Numbered from the stretch's first letter, positions 9,646 through 18,098 are shown. The stretch is DNA of 64,000 bases from Ga0077560 sp046330395 (GCA_046330395.1 JAXLSS010000001.1:124001-188000); one strand, 5' to 3'. Notes: generated from the letters alone by a model not told the origin. Program-made: numbers and translations.

Positions 9646-10404
9646 TCATCCCCGTTGATTCGCGTAGCCCAGCAATGCGATTCGCGTGCGTTCAAGCCTC
9701 CGGACAAGCGGAGGGTCCGCACCGTCGGAGTAGGACTCGAGCAGCCGCGTCAGCAGACCCACGCGATCCGCTCGAAGCACTCTCGAGTCTGCGAGTTGCC
9801 CGATCGCCGATGCGAGGCGGTACCTGACATGGAGTCTTTCGACGCCGGGCCCCGCCTGTGCCAGCAGGTCATCATCCCCCGCCTTCGGCAGGGCCATGAC
9901 GGCCGTGGCAAGGGCAAGCGTGAGCACCTCGTCACCACTCTCCGCGAGGACCCGACGATCGAGGTCGTAGCGCAGGATGAGCGCTCCCATGGCGTCGGCC
10001 ACCTCGTTCTTCTTCCGGAGTCGCTCACGGTAATCAGAGTCGTCGACAGCTCGATACGCCTCGGCCAGGTCACCGAGCGCCTGCTGCGGCATGGATGCGG
10101 CCGCGGTCACCGGATCACCAGCCGTCACGGCGCGGGCCAGCACCTCTGACTTGATCTGTTGTGTCTCCGCGGTTGCCTCGAGCGTCGCCACCCGGGTCGT
10201 CAGTGTGAGCCCCGACCGGCCCAGGGAGACATCTGTGCTGCGATCGAGGACTCGGCGCTCGATTGCACCCGCCACACCGACGAGTTGGCGCCGAAACAGC
10301 GCCACCATCGCAAGAACCGCCACCGGCCAGGCAAGGTGTCCCACCAGTGCAACAGCATTGCTGGTCGCCACGATCGTCAGGTCCCTTCGGCCGTGTGCCG
10401 GCAT
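9646..10404 (-). CDS. Membrane-anchored protein with helical cytoplasmic domain
   Basis: About 252 residues. One strong transmembrane segment near residues 14-34 (VGHLAWPVAVLAMVALF) is followed by a basic stop-transfer (RRQL) and a charged helical domain with possible coiled-coil around residues 60-100. The C-terminal 130 residues are Leu/Ala/Arg-rich helices. No family recognised. I prefer ATG 10404, since AAGG lies about 5 bases upstream; GTG 10407 is possible. It precedes the 982-residue protein gene by 93 bases on the same strand and may anchor that product to the membrane (inference). Confidence 0.6.
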   Translation of the reverse strand: MPAHGRRDLTIVATSNAVALVGHLAWPVAVLAMVALFRRQLVGVAGAIERRVLDRSTDVSLGRSGLTLTTRVATLEATAETQQIKSEVLARAVTAGDPVTAAASMPQQALGDLAEAYRAVDDSDYRERLRKKNEVADAMGALILRYDLDRRVLAESGDEVLTLALATAVMALPKAGDDDLLAQAGPGVERLHVRYRLASAIGQLADSRVLRADRVGLLTRLLESYSDGADPPLVRRLERTRIALLGYANQRG

Positions 10405-10475
10405 CACGACCTTCGCGCCCGGCCCCGCCAGACCTTCCGGAGAGGATCACGGTTCGCGGCGCCCAGCGGACGCGC

Positions 10476-10922
10476 TCACCCGACGGCCGCGGAGCACAAG
10501 CACCCTATGGGGCGCGGGCGGTGCGCCTTGACGGTCATCGGACGGCAGCCTCCGCTGCGGCCACATGCGGGCTCGCCTGGCGGAGCGAGGCCCGAGATCA
10601 GTCGGGCGAAGCGCAGACGGAACCCTCGCACCGAGGCGCGGCGACCTCGTCGTCGCCGCGGAGCTCGGTCGGCGGTCCTCCAGGGGTCCGCGGGGCCGTA
10701 GCCCGGCCCGCGCAGACCGCCCGCCGCCGGAGCGGTCTGCGCGCACCCCTGGACGCTGCCCAGGATCAGCGCCAGCAACACCAGGGTCAACGCGATCAGC
10801 GTGACCATCGAGGAGACCAGCGCCGCCACGGCCTGAGCCAGCGCCTGGGCGACGACGCCCAGGGTCCTCAGGACCATGAACAGCGCGAAGAGCAGGATGA
10901 TGAGGCTTGTCCCCGAGCCCAT
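10476..10922 (-). CDS. Small two-segment membrane protein
   Basis: 148 residues. Two adjacent hydrophobic segments fill residues 5-55 (for example LIILLFALFMVLRTLGVV and VTLIALTLVLLALILG), followed by a Pro/Arg-rich, low-complexity basic tail. ATG 10922 is supported by AAGGAG six bases upstream. The gene is the first of the four-gene minus-strand run that continues to 5337. The basic tail could be a genuine cytoplasmic extension or a frame running past a lost stop; its composition is typical of non-coding high-GC reading frames, so the true protein may be shorter. Function unknown. Confidence 0.45.
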   Translation of the reverse strand: MGSGTSLIILLFALFMVLRTLGVVAQALAQAVAALVSSMVTLIALTLVLLALILGSVQGCAQTAPAAGGLRGPGYGPADPWRTADRAPRRRRGRRASVRGFRLRFARLISGLAPPGEPACGRSGGCRPMTVKAHRPRPIGCLCSAAVG

Positions 10923-11205
10923 CGCAAGCTCCTTCAGGTTGGCATCCCCTCCCGGCCAGTCCGCCGGCGGGAAACGCGTTGAGTGCCTGGCTGTGGTCTG
11001 CTGCGGTGTGATTCCTGTTTCGTTTTCTCGGCTTTCATGACAATTGTGGAGGCAGATGTAGCCGTTGTGAAGGCCTGTTGCACATCTCTCCACAGATGCG
11101 ATCCAATCGTCGCGTTGAGTCACATATCTGGACGCCATTGGCGACAACATCGCTGGTGACATCCAGATTCATCCGTCTGTGAACCAGAACGCGAGGGGCG
11201 CCCCG

Positions 11206-12045
11206 GTGGACTGTCCGAGTTGCGGGCCCGGAACCAAGATGGCGGTCACCAAGACCCGTCAGGCCGATGGCGGTGTGATCGAGCGCAGTCGCCGCTGCTC
11301 GAAGTGCGGGCGCACGTTCTCCACGTACGAGCGCTTCACCGACCGGGCCCTGCACGTGCGCAAAAGCGATGGCACCGTGGTGCCGTTCGGGCGCAATCGC
11401 GTGCGCAGGAGCATCGAGAAGGCGGTGGTGCGACCGTACCGCGAGGAGCAACTGGAACGGCTTGTGCGCCGTGTGGTCGCGCGCGCTCACGCCGAGGCGA
11501 AGAACGGGGTCATCGACTCTGTCGCGCTGGGCGACATCGTGCTGGGCGAACTGCGGGTGCTCGACCCCGCGTCCCACATCCGGTTCGCACTGGTGCATCT
11601 TGGGCGGCTCGACCGGGGCGGGAAGGGCGGCGGCTGGTCGGAGATCGCTCAGGTGCGCCGGTGGCTGTCGAAGGAGTACCCGCATCTGATGCACCGTCCC
11701 ATCCCCGGCCGCCTGGCGACCGTGGTGAAGCGCAATGGCCGCCGTGAGCCCTACGACCGCACGAAGCTGGAGCGCTCCATCGGCTACGCGGCGAAGGGCC
11801 GCGAGCCGGCCGACGCCCTGCGCAGGCGGTCAGAGCAGGTTGCGGACATCGTGGAGGGCTCCCTCCACGACCAGCCCATGGTGACGTCGGGGCAGATCGC
11901 CGCCGCCATCCTGGGAGTGTTCCGCGAATGGGACCACATCGCGTTCCTGCGGTTCGCGAGCACGGCGAAGTTGTTCGACTCGCCCGAGGACTTCGAGGCG
12001 GAGGCCGGCACACTGCTCCTGCAGAAGCAGCGGCCTCCCGAGTAG
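11206..12045 (+). CDS. NrdR-like zinc-ribbon regulator with two ATP-cone domains
   Basis: Canonical NrdR (about 150-160 residues) represses ribonucleotide reductase genes and senses dATP/ATP through one ATP-cone. This protein is about 279 residues. Residues 3-34 form the NrdR zinc ribbon (C3, C6, C31, C34, then RTFSTYER). A first ATP-cone covers about 46-130 (RKSDGTVVPFGRNRV to HIRFALVHLG) and a second about 165-255 (VVKRNGRREPYDRTKLERSI to HIAFLRFAS). I chose GTG 11206 because NrdR proteins begin with MxCPxC and GAGGGG lies seven bases upstream; GTG 11179 is the alternative. It stands alone, with no ribonucleotide reductase gene nearby. The 283-base gap before it is less GC-rich and holds the divergent promoters. 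Confidence 0.8.
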   Translation: MDCPSCGPGTKMAVTKTRQADGGVIERSRRCSKCGRTFSTYERFTDRALHVRKSDGTVVPFGRNRVRRSIEKAVVRPYREEQLERLVRRVVARAHAEAKNGVIDSVALGDIVLGELRVLDPASHIRFALVHLGRLDRGGKGGGWSEIAQVRRWLSKEYPHLMHRPIPGRLATVVKRNGRREPYDRTKLERSIGYAAKGREPADALRRRSEQVADIVEGSLHDQPMVTSGQIAAAILGVFREWDHIAFLRFASTAKLFDSPEDFEAEAGTLLLQKQRPPE

Positions 12046-12053
12046 GGCCCCGC

Positions 12054-12329
12054 TCAGCCTGCCGAAGCACCCCCCGCCCCCCGCCGCAGGCGGGGCCATG
12101 CCATCGCCACGATGGAGGCGATCAGCAGTGTCCCCGCGGCGGTGAGGGCCACCGTCACCCAGAACCGCGACGCGGGTTCACAGGGCACGGTCTGTCCCCA
12201 TCCGCAGAACGTGTCGTGCATCCAGGCGTCCTCCGCCAGGAGCCCGGCCGCCGCCAGGGCCATGAAGGCCAGCACCAGCAGCCCGAGGCCGCACCAGAGA
12301 TGCCGGCGGCGCGTGCGTGGTGGGGTCAT
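12054..12329 (-). CDS. Small membrane protein, unknown
   Basis: 91 residues with two transmembrane segments (about 13-35 and 60-82) flanking an exported loop containing two cysteines (FCGWG and VPCEP) that could form a disulfide. The N-terminus is basic (TPPRTRRRH), giving an N-in topology. ATG 12329 is preferred over an upstream in-frame start for lack of any ribosome-binding site further up. It is convergent with the nrdR-like gene, with only 8 bases between stops. No family recognised. Confidence 0.5.
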   Translation of the reverse strand: MTPPRTRRRHLWCGLGLLVLAFMALAAAGLLAEDAWMHDTFCGWGQTVPCEPASRFWVTVALTAAGTLLIASIVAMAWPRLRRGAGGASAG

Positions 12330-12389
12330 GTGGACACGGTGCCGCATCCGAGGCCCGCTGACACCCCCCAAAACGGCGGGTGGGCGGCG

Positions 12390-12965
12390 TCAGCCCGCCG
12401 CGGCGGCCGCCACTCCGCCCACCATCAGGGCCAGGGCCCGATGGCCAGCCTCCAGGCGACCCGCGACGCCGTTCGCGCCCGCCATGGCACCGCGCGCCAT
12501 CGAGAGCATCACGAACACGTCGTCGACGGACACATCGCGTCGCAGCGTGCCCGCCGCCTTGGCGTCGCGCATCGGGATCTTCATCAGCTCGGCGATGACC
12601 AGCCGGTTCTGACGCAGGCGCTCATCGGTGCGGGCGTCCACGCGTGCCAGCTCGGCCAGGGCGTAGACGCCGGCCATGGAGGTGACGATGGCGCGCAGCA
12701 GCACGAAGAAGGCGTCCGGGTCGCCCTCGTGCTCGGCGGCCACCTCCGCGATCCGCTCGATGCGCTCGGCCAGGATCTCCGCGGCCAGCGCCCCGCGGTC
12801 GGGGAAGTTGCGGTACAGCGTCGCCTGGCCGACGCCCGCGAGGCGCGCCACCTGGCACATCGCCACGTCGGCCGAGTCGGCGAACAGCTCGCGACCCGCC
12901 TTCAGGATCGCCTCACGGTTGCGCCTGGCGTCGCTGCGGTGCCGCCCCGGAGTGTCGTCGTGCAC
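12390..12965 (-). CDS. TetR family transcriptional regulator
   Basis: 191 residues. The N-terminal helix-turn-helix is clear (REAILKAGRELFADSADVAMCQVARLAGVGQATLYRNFPDR region, residues about 15-55), and the C-terminal ligand-binding domain resembles the common TetR_C family with GALAAEILAERIERI. The start is GTG 12965, with GGAGGA just upstream. It is divergent from the MFS exporter gene at 13177, the classic arrangement for a drug-responsive repressor. An inverted repeat in the shared promoter region (13050-13071) is its likely operator. Confidence 0.9.
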   Translation of the reverse strand: MHDDTPGRHRSDARRNREAILKAGRELFADSADVAMCQVARLAGVGQATLYRNFPDRGALAAEILAERIERIAEVAAEHEGDPDAFFVLLRAIVTSMAGVYALAELARVDARTDERLRQNRLVIAELMKIPMRDAKAAGTLRRDVSVDDVFVMLSMARGAMAGANGVAGRLEAGHRALALMVGGVAAAAAG

Positions 12966-13049
12966 CCGCGTCCTCCTCGAGTCATCCGGACATCGCAGTC
13001 CGCAATCGTCGGAGAGCCGTCCCCAACGCCGATTTCATAGCACATCAAG

Positions 13050-13071
13050 AAACGGACATTCCTCTCCGTTT
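13050..13071. promoter_or_regulatory. Probable TetR operator
   Basis: AAACGGA and TCCGTTT form a perfect 7-base inverted repeat with an 8-base spacer, between the divergent tetR and MFS genes. The position, symmetry and lower GC than the surroundings fit an operator controlling both directions. Confidence 0.5.
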
Positions 13072-13176
13072 TTCTGGTAGAACCCCGCCTTCATTCATTC
13101 CGACCATGGGAGACGCCCACATGTCCCAGACTCGGACGCCCTCCCACGGGCGCCCTGTCACCACCGGAGGCCGGTG

Positions 13177-14664
13177 ATGCGCCAGGGTCCGCTCGCGGGG
13201 CGCTACCCCGCCGTGGCCACCATGGTGATGGCCGCCCTCGTCCCCTACCTGGCGCTGTCGGCGGCGGTGGGTCCGGTCACGCCCATCGTGGCGCGCGACC
13301 TGCACACCAGCCTGCAGACCATGAGCCTGGGTGCGGGGCTGTCCAACGCCGCCTACGCCGTGGGCACGGTGCTGGCGGTGCAGTTCGCGCAGCTGCTGCC
13401 GCAGCGCCGGATGATGCTGAGCTACGCCGTGGTGCTGGTGCTGGGCTTCGTGCTCAGCGCCACCGCCCAGAACGTGGCCATGTACATCACCGGTCAGGTG
13501 CTGGCCGGGCTGTGCACCAGCCTGCTGCTGATCGCCGCGGTGCCGCCGCTGTCGCTGGGTTTCCCGGCCAGCAAGCTGCGCATCACGGGGATGATCATGA
13601 ACATGTGCATCTTCGGCGCCGTCGCCCTGGGCCCCACCATCGGGGGTCTGCAGGCGGAGGCCGACCAGTGGCGGCCGCTGTTCTGGGTGGTCTCCGCCAT
13701 CGCGCTGGCCGCCTTGGCGCTGGCCGTCCTCACCTTCGAGGACGCGCCGCCGGCCGACCTGGACGCGCCGATCGACCTTCCCGCGCTGGTGCTGGCCGCG
13801 GTGGGCTGCGCGGCGGCGTTCTTCGGCGCCTCCCAGCTGCTGAGCCACCACTTCACCGACCCCATCGTGGTGCTGCCCCTGGCCGGGGGCCTGCTCACCA
13901 TCATCGGCCTGGTGGTGTACCAGTACCGCGCCCGGAATCCGCTGCTCACCATCCGGGAGATGATCACCAGCACCATCCCGATCGCCGGGATCATCGTGGC
14001 CCTGTTCGCGGCCGCGGCCTCCGTGTCGGCCACCGTGCTCACCGCCAGCGTCCTGGCCGAGCACCACAGCCCGCTGCACGTGGGGCTGCTGTACCTGCCC
14101 GAGGCCGGTGGCGCGGTCATCACCGCCGTGGTGCTGGGCATGGTGCTGGACAAGGTCTTCATCCACTACCTGCCGCTCATCGGCATGGCCTTCCTGTCGG
14201 CCGGCATCGGGGTGTTCCTGGTGCAGGTGCCCGCCAGTCAGCCCCTGGCGCTGGTGGCGTCGTTCCTCACCGGGATCGGGCTGGGCGCAACGGTGGCACC
14301 CGCCCTGTTCGTGGCGGGCTTCTCGCTGCGGGCGCTCAACCTGCAGCGGGTGTTCGCCATCGTCGAGCTGTTCCGGGCCGTGGCGGCGTTCATGATCGCG
14401 CCGATCTTCGTGTACTTCGCATCGACGGTGACCGACAACCTCGCCGACGGTGTGCGCATCGCACTGTGGATCGGGCTGGGGCTCTCGGTGGGCGGCGCCG
14501 TCCTGGCGGTGGCCACGTATGCGCTGGGTGGGGCGCGGGCGCAGGCCCCCGATATCGAGGGCTTCATCGGTGGTCGCAAGGCCGCCTGGCACTCGCCGCC
14601 ATTGCTCGCGAAGGTCCGGCGGGGCACGCTGCCCGCACAGGCGGCAACCGAGGGAGTGGACTGA
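13177..14664 (+). CDS. MFS drug antiporter (DHA2/EmrB-like)
   Basis: A 495-residue inner-membrane transporter with about 14 hydrophobic segments. The antiporter motif C is present in the fifth segment (GAVALGPTIGGL), which points to proton-coupled drug export. Family text such as VTPIVARDLHTS in the first loop fits the EmrB/QacA group. ATG 13177 has GGAGG six bases upstream; GTG 13174 is too close to it. It is divergent from a TetR gene and followed one base after its stop by a universal stress protein gene, so these are likely one operon under TetR control. The specific drug cannot be deduced. Confidence 0.9.
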   Translation: MRQGPLAGRYPAVATMVMAALVPYLALSAAVGPVTPIVARDLHTSLQTMSLGAGLSNAAYAVGTVLAVQFAQLLPQRRMMLSYAVVLVLGFVLSATAQNVAMYITGQVLAGLCTSLLLIAAVPPLSLGFPASKLRITGMIMNMCIFGAVALGPTIGGLQAEADQWRPLFWVVSAIALAALALAVLTFEDAPPADLDAPIDLPALVLAAVGCAAAFFGASQLLSHHFTDPIVVLPLAGGLLTIIGLVVYQYRARNPLLTIREMITSTIPIAGIIVALFAAAASVSATVLTASVLAEHHSPLHVGLLYLPEAGGAVITAVVLGMVLDKVFIHYLPLIGMAFLSAGIGVFLVQVPASQPLALVASFLTGIGLGATVAPALFVAGFSLRALNLQRVFAIVELFRAVAAFMIAPIFVYFASTVTDNLADGVRIALWIGLGLSVGGAVLAVATYALGGARAQAPDIEGFIGGRKAAWHSPPLLAKVRRGTLPAQAATEGVD

Positions 14665-14665
14665 G

Positions 14666-15118
14666 ATGGGGCTGAACACCGCGGGGCCCGTGGTACTGGC
14701 CTACGACGGGTCCGACCGGGCCGCATTCGCCATCGAGCGCGCGGGCGTGGAGCTGGCGCCCGGGCGCGAGGCGCTGGTGGTGTGCGTGTGGCATCCGGCC
14801 GATGTCGGGTTCACGCCCGTCGACGGCCGGCACCTGCACGCCGCCGACGCGGACGAGGTGCGGCGGGCCGCCGAGGAGACCGCCGAGCAGGGCGCGTCGC
14901 TGGCCGACGCCGCCGGCTTCCGCGCCCGGCCCCTGGCCGTTGAGGGGACGCCAACCTGGCGCGGCATCGTGGATGCCGCCGAGCAGCACGGGGCGACCCT
15001 CATCGTGTTCGGGTCCCATCAGCGCAAGGGGCTGCTGGGACACCTGGCCGGCAGCGTCACCGCCGCCACGACGGCCCACTGCGGCGCCGCGGTCCTGGTG
15101 GTGCACCGCAACGACTGA
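14666..15118 (+). CDS. Universal stress protein (UspA family)
   Basis: 150 residues. The N-terminal strand VVLAYDGSDRAAFAI and the C-terminal ATP-binding signature region (FGSHQRKGLLGHLAGSVTAATTAHCGAAVLVVH) match the UspA fold; the G-x2-G-x9-G-[ST]-type loop is present, so it probably binds ATP. It lies directly behind the MFS exporter gene (TGA 14662-14664, ATG 14666) and is likely co-expressed with it under stress. Confidence 0.88.
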   Translation: MGLNTAGPVVLAYDGSDRAAFAIERAGVELAPGREALVVCVWHPADVGFTPVDGRHLHAADADEVRRAAEETAEQGASLADAAGFRARPLAVEGTPTWRGIVDAAEQHGATLIVFGSHQRKGLLGHLAGSVTAATTAHCGAAVLVVHRND

Positions 15119-15137
15119 GCGCCCCACCGGAGAGCAC

Positions 15138-15596
15138 ATGCCCAGCAGCGCCCGGTTCGACACCACCGTCACGGCCACCGGCAACAACACCGGCATCGTC
15201 GTGCCCGATGAGGTCATCGCGCAGCTGGGCGCCGGGCGGCGCCCCGCCGTTGTGGTGAACGTCAACGGCCACGAGTACCGCAGCACGGTGGGCGTGATGG
15301 GCGGCCGGAACATGATCAGCATCAGCGCCGCCGTGCGGAAGGCGACCGGGCTGGCGGGCGGCGATCCCATCCACGTGGAGCTGACGGTGGCCGACACGCC
15401 GCGCGAGGTGCTGGTCCCGGAGGACCTGGCGGCCGCACTGGCGGCGGAGCCCGAGGTGGAGACCTTCTTCGGGACCCTGTCCAACAGCCTGCAGCGGTAC
15501 CACGTCGATCTGGTGACCTCCGCCAAGGCGGCGGACACCAGACAACGGCGGATCGAGAAGGCGCTCGCCCTGTTCCGGGACGGAAAACCGCGCTGA
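15138..15596 (+). CDS. DUF1905 / YdeI-OmdA domain protein
   Basis: 152 residues: an N-terminal DUF1905 beta-barrel (RFDTTVTATGNNTGIVVPDEVI to DPIHVELTVADTPREVLVPEDL) followed by the helical YdeI/OmdA segment (FFGTLSNSLQRYHVDLV to RRIEKALALF). The biochemical role of this family is not established; members have been linked to bacteriocin or stress resistance. ATG 15138 has GGAGAG a few bases upstream. It follows the usp gene by 19 bases and probably belongs to the same operon. Confidence 0.85.
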   Translation: MPSSARFDTTVTATGNNTGIVVPDEVIAQLGAGRRPAVVVNVNGHEYRSTVGVMGGRNMISISAAVRKATGLAGGDPIHVELTVADTPREVLVPEDLAAALAAEPEVETFFGTLSNSLQRYHVDLVTSAKAADTRQRRIEKALALFRDGKPR

Positions 15597-15727
15597 GCGC
15601 ACGGTCGGTGCAATCGCGGAGGGCGCAACCCGGGGCACCCTGATGATGGGGCCGTGACGCGGTGGGAGGCTGGGGTCGGCGCTGTGCGGGAGCGCCGCGC
15701 AGCGCATCGGATCGAGGAGGTCGTCCG

Positions 15728-16243
15728 ATGCTGAAGATCCTTGTCGTCGCCGTGATCTGCGTGGTCGCCGCGGTGGCGGCGGCGGCCGCCGTGTTCGTGG
15801 GCGGACTGCGACGCGGGTCGCCGACGGTGCGGCGCCTGGTGCGGGGTTTCGCACGCCGGTTCATCAACCCGCGCATGCTCCGCACCGCGGGCCTGCCGGG
15901 CGTGCACACGTCGGTGATCCACCACGTCGGACGGACCAGCGGTCGCGAATACCGCACGCCGGTGGACGCCGAGCCCACCGACGACGGCTTTGTGATCGCG
16001 AGCGTCTACGGCACGTCGTCCAACTGGGTGCGGAACGTGCTGGCGGCCGGGTCGGCCGTGCTGGTCAGCGATGGCATCACCCACCGTCTGGACCGCCCGG
16101 AGGTGGTGCCGCTGGCCGAGGTGGCCGATCGCTTCCCGCCGAAGGACCTTGCGCAGCCTCGAGCGGTTCAGGTGGAGCGGCATCCGCCTGCGCACCATCG
16201 ACACCCCACCGAGGTCTGGATAGACTTGCGAACCCATGGGTGA
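15728..16243 (+). CDS. Deazaflavin (F420)-dependent nitroreductase family protein, frameshifted tail
   Basis: 172 residues as read. An N-terminal hydrophobic segment (about 3-27) is followed by the Ddn-type core (TSVIHHVGRTSGREYRTPV, then SSNWVRNVLAAGSAVLV), a split-barrel fold that binds F420 or flavin. The conserved end PPKDLRSLERFR appears only if the frame shifts by one base near 16150, after which the reading continues to a TAG at 16221-16223. The annotated end at 16243 is therefore probably wrong; one extra base in the assembly is the simplest explanation. ATG 15728 has GAGGAGG eight bases upstream. Confidence 0.75.
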   Translation: MLKILVVAVICVVAAVAAAAAVFVGGLRRGSPTVRRLVRGFARRFINPRMLRTAGLPGVHTSVIHHVGRTSGREYRTPVDAEPTDDGFVIASVYGTSSNWVRNVLAAGSAVLVSDGITHRLDRPEVVPLAEVADRFPPKDLAQPRAVQVERHPPAHHRHPTEVWIDLRTHG

Positions 16244-17333
16244 AGAACACTCCCAACCCCGGGTCGTGGTCTTCGGGGCCACCGGCTACACCGGCCGGAT
16301 GACCGCCGCGGCCCTCGTGCAGCGCGGCGTCCGGCCGCTGCTGGCCGGGCGCGATGAGAATGCCCTGCGCGCGATGGCCGATGAGCTCGGCGGCCTGGAG
16401 TGGGCGCGCGCGGATGCGTCCAGCCCCGACGCCCTGCGGGCGCTGCTCACCCCCGAGAGCGTGCTGCTGGCCCTGACGGGGCCCTTCACGCGCTTCGGAA
16501 CGGCGGCCGCCGAGGCCGCCATCGACGCCGGCTGCACGTACATCGACTCCACGGGCGAGGCCGGCTTCATCCGCCAGGTGTTCGAGGACTACGGCCCGCG
16601 CGCGGCGGCGGCCGGGTGCGCCATGATCACCGCCTGCGGCTACGACTACGTGCTCGGCAACCTGGCCGCCGCCCTGGCGCTGCAAGGGGCGCCCGCCGCG
16701 AGCGCGGTGGACGTGGCCTACTTCCACACCGGCGGGCTGCGCGCGTTCAGCAGCGGCACCCATGCCTCCATCGTCGAGGCGGTGCTCGGGCCGCACTTCG
16801 CCTGGCGTGACGGCGCCATCGTGTCCGAGCGTGGCGCGGCGCGGATGGCGCGCTTCGCGGCGGACGGCGGGCGCAAACCCGCCCTCAGCGTGGGCAGCAC
16901 CGAGCACTTCGCGCTCCCCAGGACCTTCCCTGAGTTGAGGAACGTGCGGGTGTACCTGGGGTGGTTCGGGGCGCTGACCCGGCCCATGAGCCTGGGCAGC
17001 CCGATGCTGCAGATCCCCGGCGCCGCCCCCGCCGTCCGTGCGGCGCTGCGCCTGGTGGTGCGGGGCTCGCGGGGCGGCCCATCGGCCCAGCGGCTGGCCG
17101 CGGCACGGTCGATCATCGTGGCCGTGGCCCGGGACGACACCGGCCGGTCGCTGGCCGAAGCCCGCCTGGAGGGCGTCAACGGCTACGACTTCACGTCCGC
17201 GTTCCTCGCCTTCGCCGCCGAGCGGGCGCTTGAGGGTGTCCACGGCACCGGAGCGCTCGGTCCCATCGAGGCGTTCGGCCTCGACGCGGTGCGGGACGGT
17301 TGCGCGCAGGCCGGGGTCGCGCAGGTGGCGTAG
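16236..17333 (+). CDS. Saccharopine dehydrogenase-like NAD(P)-binding reductase
   Basis: 365 residues with an N-terminal Rossmann fold (VVVFGATGYTGRM, nucleotide-binding glycine-rich loop) and a saccharopine-dehydrogenase-like C-terminal part. Homologues include trans-acting enoyl reductases of lipid biosynthesis and uncharacterised short oxidoreductases; the substrate is not readable here. Text such as DSTGEAGFIRQVFEDYG and ITACGYDYVLGNLAA matches the family closely. A TAGACT box ends 9 bases before ATG 16236, and the start overlaps the read-through tail of the previous gene. Confidence 0.82.
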   Translation: MGEEHSQPRVVVFGATGYTGRMTAAALVQRGVRPLLAGRDENALRAMADELGGLEWARADASSPDALRALLTPESVLLALTGPFTRFGTAAAEAAIDAGCTYIDSTGEAGFIRQVFEDYGPRAAAAGCAMITACGYDYVLGNLAAALALQGAPAASAVDVAYFHTGGLRAFSSGTHASIVEAVLGPHFAWRDGAIVSERGAARMARFAADGGRKPALSVGSTEHFALPRTFPELRNVRVYLGWFGALTRPMSLGSPMLQIPGAAPAVRAALRLVVRGSRGGPSAQRLAAARSIIVAVARDDTGRSLAEARLEGVNGYDFTSAFLAFAAERALEGVHGTGALGPIEAFGLDAVRDGCAQAGVAQVA

Positions 17334-17419
17334 CCGGACCCGGGGGTCCCCGGCGTGTTTGGATGGACCCGGTCCCCGGGAACCCGCCCACCCACGAACC
17401 CGGCCCGAGGTGTGACGCC

Positions 17420-17989
17420 ATGCTGATCTACTCGATGAATGTCTCGGTGGACGGTTTCACCGCCGACCGCGATGGGGCGTTCGCCTGGACGCTTCCCAGC
17501 GAGGAGGTGTTCCGGTTCCACACCGACCAGGTGCGTGAGCTCGGTGTCTTCCTCATGGGCCGGAGGCTCTACGAGACCATGCTGGTCTGGGACACCGACC
17601 CGTCGTTGAGCGCCGATGCCGCGGGGGCCGCCTTCGCCGACGTCTGGTGTGCCCTTCCGAAGGTGGTGTTCAGCCGCACGCTCGACAGCGTCCAGGGCAA
17701 TGCCCGCCTCGCCACGGCGTCGCTGGCCGACGAGGTGGCGGCGGCGCGCGCGGCGACCCCCATGGACGTGGGCATCGGCGGGCCCGGCCTGGCGGTGGGG
17801 GCGATGGAACGCGGCCTCATCGATGAGCTGCGCATGGTGCGGCACCCGATCGTCGTGGGTGGCGGCACGTCGTTCCTCCCGCCGGTCACCACGGACGTCC
17901 CGCTCGAGCTGATGGAGACCCGTGCGTTCGCCTCGGGCGTGGTGTTCGAGCGCTATCGGGTGATGCGTGAAGGCACCGACGGGGTCTGA
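17420..17989 (+). CDS. Dihydrofolate reductase / RibD C-terminal domain protein
   Basis: 189 residues with the RibD-C/DHFR-like fold: IYSMNVSVDGFTADRDG at the N-terminus, LMGRRLYETM as the NADPH-contacting segment, and IGGPGLAVGAMERGLIDELR near the C-terminus. Members of this family are stand-alone NADPH-binding reductases of unknown substrate rather than true folate enzymes. ATG 17420 has GAGGTG eight bases upstream. A second paralogue lies at 24271-24846. Confidence 0.85.
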   Translation: MLIYSMNVSVDGFTADRDGAFAWTLPSEEVFRFHTDQVRELGVFLMGRRLYETMLVWDTDPSLSADAAGAAFADVWCALPKVVFSRTLDSVQGNARLATASLADEVAAARAATPMDVGIGGPGLAVGAMERGLIDELRMVRHPIVVGGGTSFLPPVTTDVPLELMETRAFASGVVFERYRVMREGTDGV

Positions 17990-18085
17990 CGCCTCCAACC
18001 GGACATCGGTGCGATGGGCCGTCCTGGCAGGCATCCGACCGGGCGGTCACGCCCACGGGTGATGATCAGCGTCCCGCGCAGCGCC

Positions 18086-18091
18086 TACGAT
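18086..18091 (+). promoter_or_regulatory. -10 box for leaderless nucleotidyltransferase gene
   Basis: TACGAT lies seven bases before ATG 18099, so transcription would begin at or next to the start codon. Confidence 0.45.
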
Positions 18092-18098
18092 GACCGTC

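Noticed and set aside
10990..11170. Possible NrdR box upstream of the nrdR-like gene
   Set aside because: The fragment CACATATCT resembles half of the consensus, but no second copy or symmetric 16-base site is present.
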